Positions 28,998 to 37,737 of a stretch of 64,000 bases of DNA are shown in pieces (the first letter of the stretch is position 1; each line of letters starts with the position of its first letter). Under the pieces are notes generated by a model, which was given only the letters and a program-made list of their open reading frames with translations, was not told where the DNA came from and did no database searches. A program made the translations under genes and the position numbers. Source of the stretch: Frateuria soli (GTDB taxonomy: Bacteria; Pseudomonadota; Gammaproteobacteria; Xanthomonadales; Rhodanobacteraceae); assembly GCF_021117385.1 (NCBI RefSeq), contig NZ_CP088252.1, positions 744,001 to 808,000 on the forward strand, read 5' to 3'.

Positions 28998-29794
28998 TGG
29001 ACGGGTTTCCGCAACGCATCGTCTGCCTCACCGAAGAGCCGACCGAAGTGCTTTACGCGCTGGGCGAGGAGCACCGGATCGTCGGCATCTCCGGGTTCAC
29101 CGTGCGGCCGCCGCGGGCGCGCAAGGAGAAGCCCAAGGTCTCCGCGTTCACCAGCGCGAAGATCGGCGAGATCCTGAAGCTGGAGCCGGACCTGGCGATC
29201 GGCTTTTCCGACATCCAGGCGGACATCGCGCGCGAACTCATCAAGGCGGGCGTGGAGGTCTGGATCAGCAACCACCGCAGCGTGGAAGGCATCCTCGCCT
29301 ACATCCGCCGCCTGGGCGCCATGGTCGGCGCCCACGAAAAGGCCGAAGCCTACGCCCGGCGTGCGGAGGCCCACCTCGCACAGGTCCGTGCAGCGGCCGC
29401 GGGACTACCGAGGCGACCGAAGGTCTACTTCGAGGAATGGGACGAGCCGATCATCACCGGGATCCGCTGGGTGGCCGAGCTGATCGGTATCGCCGGCGGG
29501 GAGGACGCGTTTCCGGAGCTGGCGCGCGAGCCGCTGGCGAAGCAGCGCATCCTGGCCGACGGCACGGAAGTGGTGCGCCGGGCCCCGGACATCATCCTGG
29601 GTTCCTGGTGCGGCAAGCGGTTCCGGCCGGAACGGGTGGCGGCGCGGCCGGGCTGGGCCACGATCCCGGCGGTGCGTGACGGTGAGCTGCACGAGGTCAA
29701 GTCACCGATCATCCTGCAGCCGGGGCCGGCCGCGCTGTTCGATGGGCTGGACGAAATGCACCGCATCATCGCAGCCTGGGCCAACCGCGCTTGA
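28997..29794 (+). CDS. BtuF-like substrate-binding fold protein without signal peptide
   Basis: A 265-aa protein of the helical-backbone substrate-binding fold (COG0614, BtuF/FhuD-like). It begins MDGFPQRIVCLTEEPTEVLY with no export signal, so it should stay in the cytoplasm. Conserved pieces: LGEEHRIVGISGF, KIGEILKLEPDLAIG, GGEDAFPELA and IILGSWCGKRF. No permease or ATPase gene is next to it. It is the third gene of the pdxH-yjbQ operon. Annotation as a cobalamin-binding protein is common, but the ligand is not shown here. Confidence 0.8.
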   Translation: MDGFPQRIVCLTEEPTEVLYALGEEHRIVGISGFTVRPPRARKEKPKVSAFTSAKIGEILKLEPDLAIGFSDIQADIARELIKAGVEVWISNHRSVEGILAYIRRLGAMVGAHEKAEAYARRAEAHLAQVRAAAAGLPRRPKVYFEEWDEPIITGIRWVAELIGIAGGEDAFPELAREPLAKQRILADGTEVVRRAPDIILGSWCGKRFRPERVAARPGWATIPAVRDGELHEVKSPIILQPGPAALFDGLDEMHRIIAAWANRA

Positions 29795-29839
29795 TGCGGC
29801 AGCAATCTGCAACAACCCGTCCGGGCGACAAGCTTTCTT

Positions 29840-29912
29840 GTAGGAGCCAACTTGTGGACGACGCTCGTGGCCTGACCGCACCGCAAAAGATCGCCCACAA
29901 GTGGGCTCCTAC
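29840..29912. repeat. REP doublet, GTAGGAGCC family
   Basis: GTAGGAGCCAACTTGTGG (from 29840) and CCCACAAGTGGGCTCCTAC (29894-29912) form a large imperfect palindrome with about 35 bp between the arms. It sits between the convergent BtuF-like and yggT genes. The motif resembles the REP sequences of Pseudomonas/Xanthomonas-type genomes. A related single arm is at 27043-27072. Confidence 0.75.
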
Positions 29913-29923
29913 CAGAGCCGCAG

Positions 29924-30499
29924 CTAGAACCCGCGCGCCAGCTGGTTGCCCCAGTCGAACAGCGGCGCCGCGATCAGGATGCGGGCGAGCAGCAGGCCGA
30001 TCATCACCACCGCCGGCGAGAAGTCGAGCATGCCGACGACCAGCTTGCCGCGCAGCGGCCTGAGCAGCGGGCCGACGATGCCTTCCACCAGTCGCAGCAC
30101 GGGATGGTAGGTGTCTGCGGAGAACATGCTCAGCAGCGACCAGCCGAACACCAGCACCAGGTAGAACAGCAGTATGAAATCCAGCAGGTCGGCCAGTGCG
30201 AGCACCAGCAGCCCGGCCAGGTGCGGCAGCGCGCCGACCAGCGCGAACAGCACCACGCGCTTGACCAGCATCACCAGGTAGCACACCAGCAGCGCGGCCA
30301 GGTTGAGCCGGCGCCAGTTGGGCAGCACGCGGCGGATCGGCGCCAGTACCGGATTGGTGTAGCGATAGACGAACTGGCTGATCGGGTTGCGGAAGTCGGC
30401 GCGCCCGGCCTCGGCCAGCAGCCGCAGCACGAACAGCGTGGCCACCACGTCGAAGGCGATTTCAAGCAGCAGCGAAAACGCGTTCAGCAGGTAAATCAC
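29924..30499 (-). CDS. YggT-family membrane protein
   Basis: A 191-aa inner-membrane protein with two YggT repeats, each ending in a conserved RxxxP motif (NPVLAPIRRVLPNWRRLN, GPLLRPLRGKL). GTG start at 30499 overlaps the proC stop (GTGA). It is the usual downstream neighbour of proC. The role is not firmly known; family members are linked to osmotic tolerance or membrane assembly. Unlike most gammaproteobacteria, no yggS accompanies it here. Confidence 0.9.
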   Translation of the reverse strand: MIYLLNAFSLLLEIAFDVVATLFVLRLLAEAGRADFRNPISQFVYRYTNPVLAPIRRVLPNWRRLNLAALLVCYLVMLVKRVVLFALVGALPHLAGLLVLALADLLDFILLFYLVLVFGWSLLSMFSADTYHPVLRLVEGIVGPLLRPLRGKLVVGMLDFSPAVVMIGLLLARILIAAPLFDWGNQLARGF

Positions 30500-31329
30500 G
30501 GGTGCGACTCCTTGGCGTCCAGTTCCGCGGCCAGTTCGGCGCCACGTCGGGTGGCAGCGGCTACGGCGTGGGCGGCGATGCGCGGCAGGCCGTCGGCGGC
30601 GAAGCTTTCCAGTGCGGCCTGGGTGGTGCCGTTGGGCGAGGTCACCCGGCGACGCAGTTCGCCAGGCGCTTCGCCACTCTCGACCAGCATCCGGCCGGCA
30701 CCCAGGCAGGTCTGCGCGGCCAGGGCGCGGGCGGTCTCGCGGGGAAGGCCTTGCGCCACCGCGGCGTCCTCCAGCGCTTCGACCAGCGCGAAAAAATACG
30801 CCGGCCCGGAGCCGGACAAGCCGGTCACGGTGTCCATCAGCGCTTCGTCCTCGATCCAGCGCGTCAGGCCGACGGCGTCCAGGATGTGTTGCGCCTGTGC
30901 CTTCTGCGGAGGACTGACCCGGGTGTTGGCGCACAGGCCGGTAGCGCCGGCGCCGATCAGCGAGGGCGTATTGGGCATGCAGCGCACGATCGGCAGGTGC
31001 GAACCGAACCAGCGCTCGAGCTGGTCCAGCCGCACGCCGGCAGCGATCGAGATCACCAGCGGGCGCTGGCGCTGCAACACGTCGCGCAGCTCCGCCTGCA
31101 ACGCCGGCATGATCTGCGGCTTGACCGCCAGCAGCAGGATCTCCGCATCCTCGACCGCCAGCCTGTTCTCGGCGAAGGTCGTTACGCCGAACTCGCGGGC
31201 GAGCGCCTCGCGCGCCTGCGCCTGCGGCTCGGCCACGCGGATGGAGGAGGCCGATGCGCCCGTCTTGAGCAGGCCGCCGATCAGGCTGCGCGCCATGTTG
31301 CCGCCGCCGATGAAGGCAAGTCGTGTCAT
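30496..31329 (-). CDS. proC: Pyrroline-5-carboxylate reductase
   Basis: Final step of proline synthesis: reduces 1-pyrroline-5-carboxylate with NAD(P)H. 277 aa. The Rossmann turn is FIGGGNMARSLIGGLL. The substrate region is IAAGVRLDQLERWFG and VRCMPNTPSLIGAGATGL. The C-terminal signature is TGLSGSGPAYFFALVEALED and RRRVTSPNGTTQAALE. The ATG at 31329 aligns with the family. It is cotranscribed with yggT and divergent from pilT across a 362-bp gap. Confidence 0.97.
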   Translation of the reverse strand: MTRLAFIGGGNMARSLIGGLLKTGASASSIRVAEPQAQAREALAREFGVTTFAENRLAVEDAEILLLAVKPQIMPALQAELRDVLQRQRPLVISIAAGVRLDQLERWFGSHLPIVRCMPNTPSLIGAGATGLCANTRVSPPQKAQAQHILDAVGLTRWIEDEALMDTVTGLSGSGPAYFFALVEALEDAAVAQGLPRETARALAAQTCLGAGRMLVESGEAPGELRRRVTSPNGTTQAALESFAADGLPRIAAHAVAAATRRGAELAAELDAKESHP

Positions 31330-31691
31330 GCCGGTCCCTTGGGTTGCGTGGGGCCGATACCTTAACCCGAAGCGCCCGGTGGGCGGGTGACAGGGGCGGA
31401 CCCGGCTCTGCGGGAGCGCACCTGCCCGCGACCGCCCTGTTGGTCGTGCACAGGGGAGGGCGTTCCGCCAGGGATGGCGGAACCCGCCGGGAAGCCATCG
31501 CAGTTTCCGCACTCGGGGCGCCAACCCACTGGTCGCATAGCCATTCGCGCGAGTAGTATCAGGCTCGTTGCAAGGGGGTTGTCCGATGGCCGGCTCGAAG
31601 GTGACGGAGCGCGTGCGCAAGCGCGCGGCCGGGCGCTCCCCTGCGAAGTGTCGCTTTTCATCCAGACGAACGTTTTAAGGGGAAACGCCCG
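31330..31691. other. proC-pilT divergent intergenic region
   Basis: A 362-bp gap between the divergent proC and pilT. It holds the repeat doublet at 31410-31468 overlapping a perfect hairpin TTCCGCCA-GGGA-TGGCGGAA (31463-31482), and presumably promoters for both operons, though none is compelling by eye (TAGTAT at 31554 is a weak -10). yggS, which lies between proC and pilT in Pseudomonas, is absent, and I see no remnant of it. The pilT ribosome site (AAGGGGAAA) closes the region. Confidence 0.55.
31410..31482. repeat. Inverted-repeat doublet plus hairpin upstream of pilT
   Basis: The left arm begins GCGGGAGCGCACCTGCCCGC (31410) and the right arm (31442-31468) is its diverged complement. The latter merges into the perfect hairpin TTCCGCCA/TGGCGGAA at 31463-31482. 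It is the third copy of the GGAGCGC-type doublet, here in a divergent 5' region rather than at 3' ends. Confidence 0.5.
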
Positions 31692-32729
31692 ATGGACATC
31701 GCCGAACTGTTGGCCTTTTCGGTCAAGAACAAGGCCTCGGACCTGCATCTTTCGGCCGGCTTGCCGCCGATGATCCGCGTCGACGGCGACGTGCGTCGCA
31801 TCAACATTCCGCCGCTGGAGCACAAGCAGGTCCATTCGCTGATCTACGACATCATGTCGGACAAGCAGCGGCGCGACTACGAGGAGTTCTACGAGACCGA
31901 CTTCTCCTTCGAGATCCCCGGCCTGGCGCGCTTCCGCGTCAACGCGTTCAACCAGAACCGCGGCGCCGGCGCGGTGTTCCGCACCATTCCCTCCGAGGTG
32001 CTGACGCTGGAAGACCTCGGCGCACCGCGCATCTTCCGCGAGCTGATCGAGCAGCCGCAGGGCCTGATTCTGGTGACCGGCCCGACCGGCTCGGGCAAGT
32101 CGACCACGCTGGCGGCGATGGTCGACCACATCAACAAGAACGAATACGGGCACATGCTCACGGTCGAGGATCCGATCGAGTTCGTGCACACCTCGCAGAA
32201 GTGCCTGGTCAACCAGCGCGAGGTGCATCGCGACACCCACGGATTCAACGAGGCGCTCCGCTCGGCGCTGCGCGAGGACCCCGACTACATCCTGGTCGGC
32301 GAGCTGCGCGACCTGGAAACCATCCGCCTGGCGCTGACCGCCGCGGAAACCGGCCACCTGGTGTTCGGCACCCTGCATACCAGCTCGGCGGCCAAGACCA
32401 TCGACCGCATCATCGACGTGTTCCCTTCCGGCGAGAAGCCGATGGTGCGCTCGATGCTGTCCGAATCGCTGCGCGCGGTGATCTCGCAGACGCTGCTGAA
32501 GAAGGTCGGCGGCGGACGTATCGCGGCGCACGAGATCATGGTCGGCATCCCCGCCATCCGCAACCTGATCCGCGAGGACAAGGTGGCGCAGATGTACTCG
32601 TCCATCCAGACCGGGCAGCAGTACGGCATGCAGACGCTGGACCAGAACCTGCAGGACCTGGTCAAGCGCGGCCTGGTCGCGCGGCAGGAGGCGATCGGCT
32701 ATGCCAAGAACAAGGACATATTCAAGTAA
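31692..32729 (+). CDS. pilT: Type IV pilus retraction ATPase PilT
   Basis: Cytoplasmic hexameric ATPase of 345 aa that depolymerises type IV pili and drives twitching. Walker A is GPTGSGKST (130-138). The Asp box contains VEDPIEFVH, Walker B is ILVGELRDLET, the His box GHLVFGTLHTSSA. The C-terminal AIRNLIRED matches the AIRNLIRE retraction motif described for PilT. The ATG follows AAGGGGAAA. pilU follows after 134 bp, as in most twitching bacteria. The ATPase works under control of the Chp system encoded at 41026-52982. Confidence 0.98.
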   Translation: MDIAELLAFSVKNKASDLHLSAGLPPMIRVDGDVRRINIPPLEHKQVHSLIYDIMSDKQRRDYEEFYETDFSFEIPGLARFRVNAFNQNRGAGAVFRTIPSEVLTLEDLGAPRIFRELIEQPQGLILVTGPTGSGKSTTLAAMVDHINKNEYGHMLTVEDPIEFVHTSQKCLVNQREVHRDTHGFNEALRSALREDPDYILVGELRDLETIRLALTAAETGHLVFGTLHTSSAAKTIDRIIDVFPSGEKPMVRSMLSESLRAVISQTLLKKVGGGRIAAHEIMVGIPAIRNLIREDKVAQMYSSIQTGQQYGMQTLDQNLQDLVKRGLVARQEAIGYAKNKDIFK

Positions 32730-32738
32730 GCCGTGAAT

Positions 32739-32851
32739 GGGGAATCGGAAATGGGTAATCGCCAACCCGTCCCCGCTTTACCGGAACTTCGCACTCGGTG
32801 GACAACGAGGGCCTGCTTCGCACGATTTCCCATTGACGATTCCCGATTCCC
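32739..32851. repeat. Inverted repeat pair in the pilT-pilU spacer
   Basis: GGGGAATCGGAAATGGG (32739-32755) and, about 70 bp on, CGATTTCCCATTGACGATTC continuing into CCGATTCCC (32823-32851). The arms share the GGGAATCG/CGATTCCC words. Repeats of GGGAATGG/GATTCCC type are common in Xanthomonadaceae genomes. The pair could give a processing hairpin between pilT and pilU. Confidence 0.5.
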
Positions 32852-32863
32852 GGACATCAAGCC

Positions 32864-34030
32864 ATGAGCGACTTCGATTTCACTTCCTTCCTCAAGCTGA
32901 TGGTGCACAAGAAGGCGTCGGACCTGTTCGTCACCGCCGGTGTGGCGCCATCGATGAAACTGCAGGGTCGCATCGTGCCGATCACGCAGAGCCCGCTCAG
33001 CGTGCAGCAGGCGCGCGACATGGTGCTCAACATCATGACGCCGGCGCAGCGCGAGGAGTTCGAGAAGACCCACGAGTGCCAGTTCGCGATCTCCGCGCAG
33101 GGCGTGGGCCGCTTCCGCGTGTCGTGCTTCTACCAGCGCAACTGCGTGGGCATGGTGCTGCGCCGGATCGAGTCGAAGATCCCGACCTTCGAGGAGCTGA
33201 CGCTGCCGCCGGTGCTCAAGACGCTGTCGATGACCAAGCGCGGCATCATCATCTTCGTCGGTGCCACCGGCTCGGGTAAGTCGACATCGCTCGCCGCGAT
33301 GGTGGGCTACCGCAACCAGAATTCGACCGGCCACATCATCACGATCGAGGACCCGATCGAATACGTGCACAAGCACGAAGGCTGCATCATCACGCAGCGC
33401 GAAATCGGTATTGATACCGACAACTGGGACAACGCGCTGAAGAACACGCTGCGCCAGGCGCCCGACGTGATCCTGATCGGCGAGGTGCGTACCCGCGAGA
33501 CGATGGAGTACGCGATCAACTTCTCCGAGACCGGCCACCTGTGCCTGTGCACGCTGCACGCAAACAACGCCAACCAGGCGATCGACCGCATCCTGCACTT
33601 CTTCCCGGAGGACCGGCGCCAGCAGCTGTTCATGGACCTGTCGCTGAACCTCAAGGGCATCGTGGCCCAGCAGCTGATCCCCACGCCCGACGGCAAGGCG
33701 CGCCGCGTGGCGGTCGAGGTGCTGCTGGGCACGCCGCTGGTGCAGGACTACATCCGCCAGGGCGAGATCCACAAGATCAAGGAAGTGATGAAGGACTCGG
33801 TAAACCTGGGCATGCGCACCTTCGACCAGAGCCTCGTCGAGCTCTATCACGCCGGCGAGATCAGCTACGAGGACGCGCTGCGCCATGCCGACAGCTCCAA
33901 CGAAGTGCGCCTGCGCATCAAGCTGGCGCAGGGCGGCGATGCGCACACCCTGTCGCAGGGCCTGGAGGGCGTCGAACTGGAGGAGACGCGCGACAACAAC
34001 CAGTTCGGTGGCGGCATGCTTCGGCGCTGA
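32864..34030 (+). CDS. pilU: Type IV pilus accessory retraction ATPase PilU
   Basis: PilT paralogue of 388 aa that assists retraction under load. Walker A GATGSGKS (133-140), IEDPIEYVHKHEGCI, Walker B ILIGEVRTRET and GHLCLCTLHANN are intact. It has a longer C-terminal tail than PilT. The start MSDFDFTSFLKLMVHKKASD parallels the PilT N-terminus. It ends at a strong terminator shared with the BON gene. Together with pilT it forms a retraction operon. Confidence 0.97.
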   Translation: MSDFDFTSFLKLMVHKKASDLFVTAGVAPSMKLQGRIVPITQSPLSVQQARDMVLNIMTPAQREEFEKTHECQFAISAQGVGRFRVSCFYQRNCVGMVLRRIESKIPTFEELTLPPVLKTLSMTKRGIIIFVGATGSGKSTSLAAMVGYRNQNSTGHIITIEDPIEYVHKHEGCIITQREIGIDTDNWDNALKNTLRQAPDVILIGEVRTRETMEYAINFSETGHLCLCTLHANNANQAIDRILHFFPEDRRQQLFMDLSLNLKGIVAQQLIPTPDGKARRVAVEVLLGTPLVQDYIRQGEIHKIKEVMKDSVNLGMRTFDQSLVELYHAGEISYEDALRHADSSNEVRLRIKLAQGGDAHTLSQGLEGVELEETRDNNQFGGGMLRR

Positions 34031-34162
34031 CAGCGCGTTCCCGGGACACCGTCACGCCACTGTGCGCGACGGCACGCGTCGACGCGGATGCCCGGCGTGC
34101 ACAGGGCGCGCTCCGCACAACCAGGGTGTCCTGGGAGCCGGGGCATCGCAGGGAAGACAAGG

Positions 34163-34192
34163 AAAAAAAGGAGCCCGGAGGCTCCTTTTTTT
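34163..34192. terminator. Bidirectional terminator after pilU
   Basis: AAAAAAAGGAGCC-CGGA-GGCTCCTTTTTTT is a perfect 13-bp inverted repeat with A and T tracts, between the convergent pilU and BON-protein genes. Confidence 0.95.
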
Positions 34193-34229
34193 GTTGCCCG
34201 ACCGGGCGGCACGACAGGCTGGCTCGCGA

Positions 34230-34613
34230 TTACGGCGTATCCGCGCCTGCAGCGACCGTCAGACCGGTGGCATCGACGCTCTTCACGCCCTTGACGCTAT
34301 GGGCCACCTGGACGGCCCGGTTCTTCTCCATGTTGCTGGCAACCGTACCGGTCAGCCGCACCGTGCCGTCGCGGGTGTCCACCGATATCTTGCTGGCGGG
34401 GAGTTCGGACGTGGTGGCGAATTCCGACTTCACCTTGGTGGTGATCCAGGCATCGTCGACCTTGCCCGGTACGGTCTGGTTGCTGGATTGCATGCTGCCA
34501 CTGGACTGCGCGTCGGCGTCCTGTGCGAGGGCCTGCGTGAACGGCACGGCGGCCAACGCAGCGGTCAGGCCGGCGGCGATGAAGGCTCGATGGAACGCGG
34601 AATGGGTACGCAT
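34230..34613 (-). CDS. BON-domain periplasmic protein
   Basis: A 127-aa exported protein with signal peptide (FHRAFIAAGLTAALAAVPFT, cleavage near QALA|QDADA). The BON domain shows DAWITTKVKSEFATTSELPA, SKISVDTRDGTVRLTGTV and VKSVDATGLTV. BON proteins such as OsmY respond to osmotic or envelope stress and bind membranes. The ATG follows GGAGAG. It converges on pilU and is not in an operon with the lipoprotein gene upstream (272 bp away). Confidence 0.9.
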   Translation of the reverse strand: MRTHSAFHRAFIAAGLTAALAAVPFTQALAQDADAQSSGSMQSSNQTVPGKVDDAWITTKVKSEFATTSELPASKISVDTRDGTVRLTGTVASNMEKNRAVQVAHSVKGVKSVDATGLTVAAGADTP

Positions 34614-34835
34614 GGCACTCTCCTGGGGTGACTGTCGCAAGACGATGCGTTTGCACCGTCGCTGTCATCGCAGCAGGGTGGCCGTGAACGCGTTGTGCCC
34701 CAGCCACGTTGTCGTTCAGTGGCAATTACCGTTGTGAACGGCTGGCTGAAAGGGAAATTGCAACGAGGCGAAAGGAGCGTGAGTTGGCCGTTGCCGTGCG
34801 GGCGCGGTCGTCCCACGAAAAGATGCCTTGAAAGC

Positions 34836-34865
34836 AAGCGGGGCACCCATGCAGGCGCCCCGCTT
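34836..34865 (-). terminator. Candidate terminator of the lipoprotein gene
   Basis: AAGCGGGGC (34836-34844) and GCCCCGCTT (34857-34865) form a 9-bp stem about 21 bp downstream of the lipoprotein stop on the minus strand. The trailing T tract is poor (GCTTTC), so termination may be partial. Confidence 0.5.
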
Positions 34866-34885
34866 GGCAAGCCTTCCCGTGTCGA

Positions 34886-36661
34886 CTATTTCAGGGTGGT
34901 TTGGCTGCTGATCACCAGGCCGCTGCCGTCGACGCGCGCTTGGGCATCCATCGATTCGATACGCGCGGCCTGCGCACGCATCGAATCGAACTGTGCCTTG
35001 GTGCGCGCCGCGATGGCCGCCTTGTCGGCCGCGGTTTCTCCACCGGCCGGCTCGTCCTTGCTCAACGCTGCCGCGGCGGACGTCAGGCTGTCCGCCTTCT
35101 GCTGCATCAGGTTGACCCAGTCGAGGTACATCTGGCCGCTCAGGTGCAGGCGCAGCATCTGGCCCGGTTTTCCGATCGGCGCCTTGAGTGCGTCGGCCAG
35201 CTTGCCGTCTTCACCTGCGCCCAGGCCCAGCGCCAGGCTCTTGGGGCCCATCGCCAACCACGCCGGCTGCCCGAACATGTTGGCAAGCGCAGGCGGCAGC
35301 GCCACCGGCTTGCCGTCGGCGGTGAGCTTCAGCTGCGCCAGCGCGGGGGTCATCATCTGCCCCATCGCGAGCAAGCCGGCTGGATTGCTTGTGCCGAGCA
35401 CCAGCCGTCCGGTGAACTTCGGCATGGCATTGGCCTGGCCGGGCGTGAGGCTGTCCAGCGAGAGGCCCACGCCCAGCAGGTCGCCAAACGGCGGGATGGC
35501 GGCCTTCTGCATGCTCTGGCCGAGCTTGGCGAAAGTGTCGTTGAGGTCGGTCAGCGCGGGGCAGGTGAACGGCTTGGCCGCCACCGCATCGGCCTGCGCG
35601 CTCCAGAAGGCGCGCACCTGCGCCACCGGCAGGCCCAGGAAGAACTCGAATGGTGAACTGTTCTGCGCGGCGCCGAGCCCGGGCAGGTCCACCTCCAGCC
35701 CTGCGAAGGCCTGGGCGATGTCGCTGGCCAGCGAGATGTCCCAGCGCATGTCCTGGTGCCTGGCCTCGAGCCGGGTATAGCCGAAACTCAGTTCCGGCAC
35801 GCGGCTGGCGATGCGCGCGGCATCGGCCTGGCAACTGGGCGGAATCTGCAGCTGGTTGGCGACCGGCTCGCCGGTCTTGGCCGATTCGGCCTCTGCGCGG
35901 GCCTTGAGCAGGGCGTTGAACAGCGGGTCCTTGCCGCTGGCGGCGAGCGGCAGGGCGCGGGTCAGGTCGAGCTCACCCACGGCCCACTTCTCGTAACCCT
36001 TGGCCTTGGCCAGCTTGGCCAGGCGGCCGTCGTCCTGCAGGCTCCTGGCCGGGCGATCCAGGCCCAGCGCCTGGCGCAGCAGCGGCTGGGAGGCGTCGGC
36101 CGGCAGGATCGCGGCCACCGCCTGCTTGCCGACGACGGCCAGGATCAGCTGGGTGCCCGTGGCGGTCGAGACGTGGCGGCGATAGCTCTGCTTGTCGAGA
36201 TTGGCGACGTCGAGCTTCTTTCCGTAGGCGGCCTCCAGGCGGCCCACGAAAGCCTCGAATGCGTCGGTGTCGCTGAGCTGGAAGCGCAGCACCGGCGCCA
36301 GACCCAGGCCGTAGAGCGCGGAGTAGCCCTTGAGGTCCAGCCCGGCGCCCTGCGCGAAGGTTTCGACCGACTTGCCATCCAGTTCCTTGGCGAAGGCGCG
36401 CAGCAGGTTGGCGGTACCCGGGTCCTTTGCCGCCATCTCGTCCGCGGCGGCGCGCATCTGGGCCACTTCCGTCGGCATCTGGGCATCGGCCTGCGCGAAC
36501 AGCGCGGCGCGGGTGTCGTCGTCGAGCACGTCCAGGTTGGCCGCCACGTAGGGCGTGTCCGCCGGGACGAAGGCCAACGGGGCGTCCTTGTCCTTGTGTC
36601 CGCATGCCGCCAGCAGCAGGCCAGCCAAAGCCAGCGCGAGGATGCGCTTCGTCGATCGCAT
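34886..36661 (-). CDS. Large lipoprotein of unknown function
   Basis: A 591-aa predicted lipoprotein: signal LALALAGLLLAAC with lipobox Cys20, then mature GHKDKDAPLAFVPADTPYVA. Residue 2 after the Cys is His, not Asp, so outer-membrane sorting is possible. The body has four further cysteines or fewer, many alanine-rich helices and no motif I recognise. The opening VPADTPYV is reminiscent of DUF3352-type proteins, which also measure a polypeptide in repeated strands and helices, but I cannot confirm this. It lies between pyrB (same strand, 95 bp) and the BON gene. A long in-frame extension on the same strand runs through pyrB and is not coding. Confidence 0.75.
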   Translation of the reverse strand: MRSTKRILALALAGLLLAACGHKDKDAPLAFVPADTPYVAANLDVLDDDTRAALFAQADAQMPTEVAQMRAAADEMAAKDPGTANLLRAFAKELDGKSVETFAQGAGLDLKGYSALYGLGLAPVLRFQLSDTDAFEAFVGRLEAAYGKKLDVANLDKQSYRRHVSTATGTQLILAVVGKQAVAAILPADASQPLLRQALGLDRPARSLQDDGRLAKLAKAKGYEKWAVGELDLTRALPLAASGKDPLFNALLKARAEAESAKTGEPVANQLQIPPSCQADAARIASRVPELSFGYTRLEARHQDMRWDISLASDIAQAFAGLEVDLPGLGAAQNSSPFEFFLGLPVAQVRAFWSAQADAVAAKPFTCPALTDLNDTFAKLGQSMQKAAIPPFGDLLGVGLSLDSLTPGQANAMPKFTGRLVLGTSNPAGLLAMGQMMTPALAQLKLTADGKPVALPPALANMFGQPAWLAMGPKSLALGLGAGEDGKLADALKAPIGKPGQMLRLHLSGQMYLDWVNLMQQKADSLTSAAAALSKDEPAGGETAADKAAIAARTKAQFDSMRAQAARIESMDAQARVDGSGLVISSQTTLK

Positions 36662-36756
36662 GATTCGGTTCCCTGAAAAAGAAAAAGGCGCGGCCATTAT
36701 GCCGCGCCCTCGGGGCAGGCTGCCTGTGCCTGCAGTCGGGGGATGGACGCCTGCGC

Positions 36757-37683
36757 TCAGCGCGCGAGCAGTTCGCCCAGCACCGCCATGCGCACGAACA
36801 CGCCGTTGCCGACCTGTTCGAGGATTTTCGACTGGGCCCCGTCGGCCACGTCCGAGGCGATCTCCACGCCGCGGTTGATCGGGCCAGGGTGCATGACCAG
36901 GCAGCCCTTGGCGGCCAGCCCCAGCCGGCGGGTGTCCAGGCCGTAGCGGGCGAAGTAGGCTGCCTCGTCGGGAAGTTCGGTGGCGCTCATGCGCTCCTTC
37001 TGCAGGCGCAGCATGATCGCCACGTCGGCGCCGGCGATGGCTTCGTCGAAATCCCCGACGAACACGCAGCGCGGGAACTCCTCCTGCGTGGGCATCAGCG
37101 GCGCTGGGCCGCACAGGCGGATCTCGCGCACACCCATGGCGGTAAGCGCATGCACGTCCGATCGCGCCACGCGCGAGTGCTTGATGTCGCCGCAGATCAC
37201 CACCGCCAGGTTCTCGAAATCCGGGCGGTGCTCGCGGATGGTCATCACGTCGAGCAGGCCCTGGGTGGGATGGGCGCGGTTGCCGTCCCCGGCGTTGATC
37301 ACCGACACCCCGCTCATCGCATGGCGCACCAGTTCCTCCGGCGTGCCGGAGACCTTGTGGCGAACCACGATGGCATCCAGGTGCATCGCCTCCAGCGTAT
37401 GCAGCGTGTCGAACAGCTCCTCGCCCTTGGCCGTCGAGGAGAAGCCGATGTCGAAGTTGACCACGTCCGCGCCGAGCCGGCGGGCGGCCAGTTCGAACGA
37501 GGTGCGCGTGCGCGTGGACGGCTCGAAGAACAGGTTGAGCACGGTCCGCCCGTTGAGCAGGTCCAGCTTGCGGGTGCCGTGGGCGCATGCGTCCCGCATC
37601 GACAGCGCGCGGTCGAGCAGGCGCTCGATGCAGGCGCGCGGCAGGCTTTCCAGTGTGGTCAGGTGGCGCAGGCGGGTGTTCAT
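36757..37683 (-). CDS. pyrB: Aspartate carbamoyltransferase catalytic subunit
   Basis: First committed step of pyrimidine synthesis: carbamoyl phosphate plus aspartate to carbamoyl aspartate. 308 aa. The carbamoyl-phosphate loop is FFEPSTRTRTSFELAARRLG; STAKGEE holds the Lys loop; HPTQGLLDVMTI follows. The start at 37683 (MNTRLRHLTTLESL) aligns with the family; an in-frame ATG at 37719 adds 12 residues. No pyrI lies beside it. It follows ruvX by 54 bp and may belong to the gshB-tonB-yqgE-ruvX-pyrB operon. pyrR, which separates ruvX and pyrB in Pseudomonas aeruginosa, is missing. Confidence 0.96.
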   Translation of the reverse strand: MNTRLRHLTTLESLPRACIERLLDRALSMRDACAHGTRKLDLLNGRTVLNLFFEPSTRTRTSFELAARRLGADVVNFDIGFSSTAKGEELFDTLHTLEAMHLDAIVVRHKVSGTPEELVRHAMSGVSVINAGDGNRAHPTQGLLDVMTIREHRPDFENLAVVICGDIKHSRVARSDVHALTAMGVREIRLCGPAPLMPTQEEFPRCVFVGDFDEAIAGADVAIMLRLQKERMSATELPDEAAYFARYGLDTRRLGLAAKGCLVMHPGPINRGVEIASDVADGAQSKILEQVGNGVFVRMAVLGELLAR

Positions 37684-37737
37684 GGCGTGCGGTTCGAAGG
37701 CGCGGGAAGGAATGAACATGCGATGGCCTGGCTCAGG

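Noticed and set aside
31330-31691. Possible yggS remnant between proC and pilT
   Set aside because: No frame in the gap gives YggS-like sequence; the gap is filled by repeats and leader sequence.
34886-37588. Single 900-codon frame joining the lipoprotein gene with the pyrB region
   Set aside because: The upstream third lies in the wrong frame of pyrB; the lipobox signal peptide at 36661 marks the true start.
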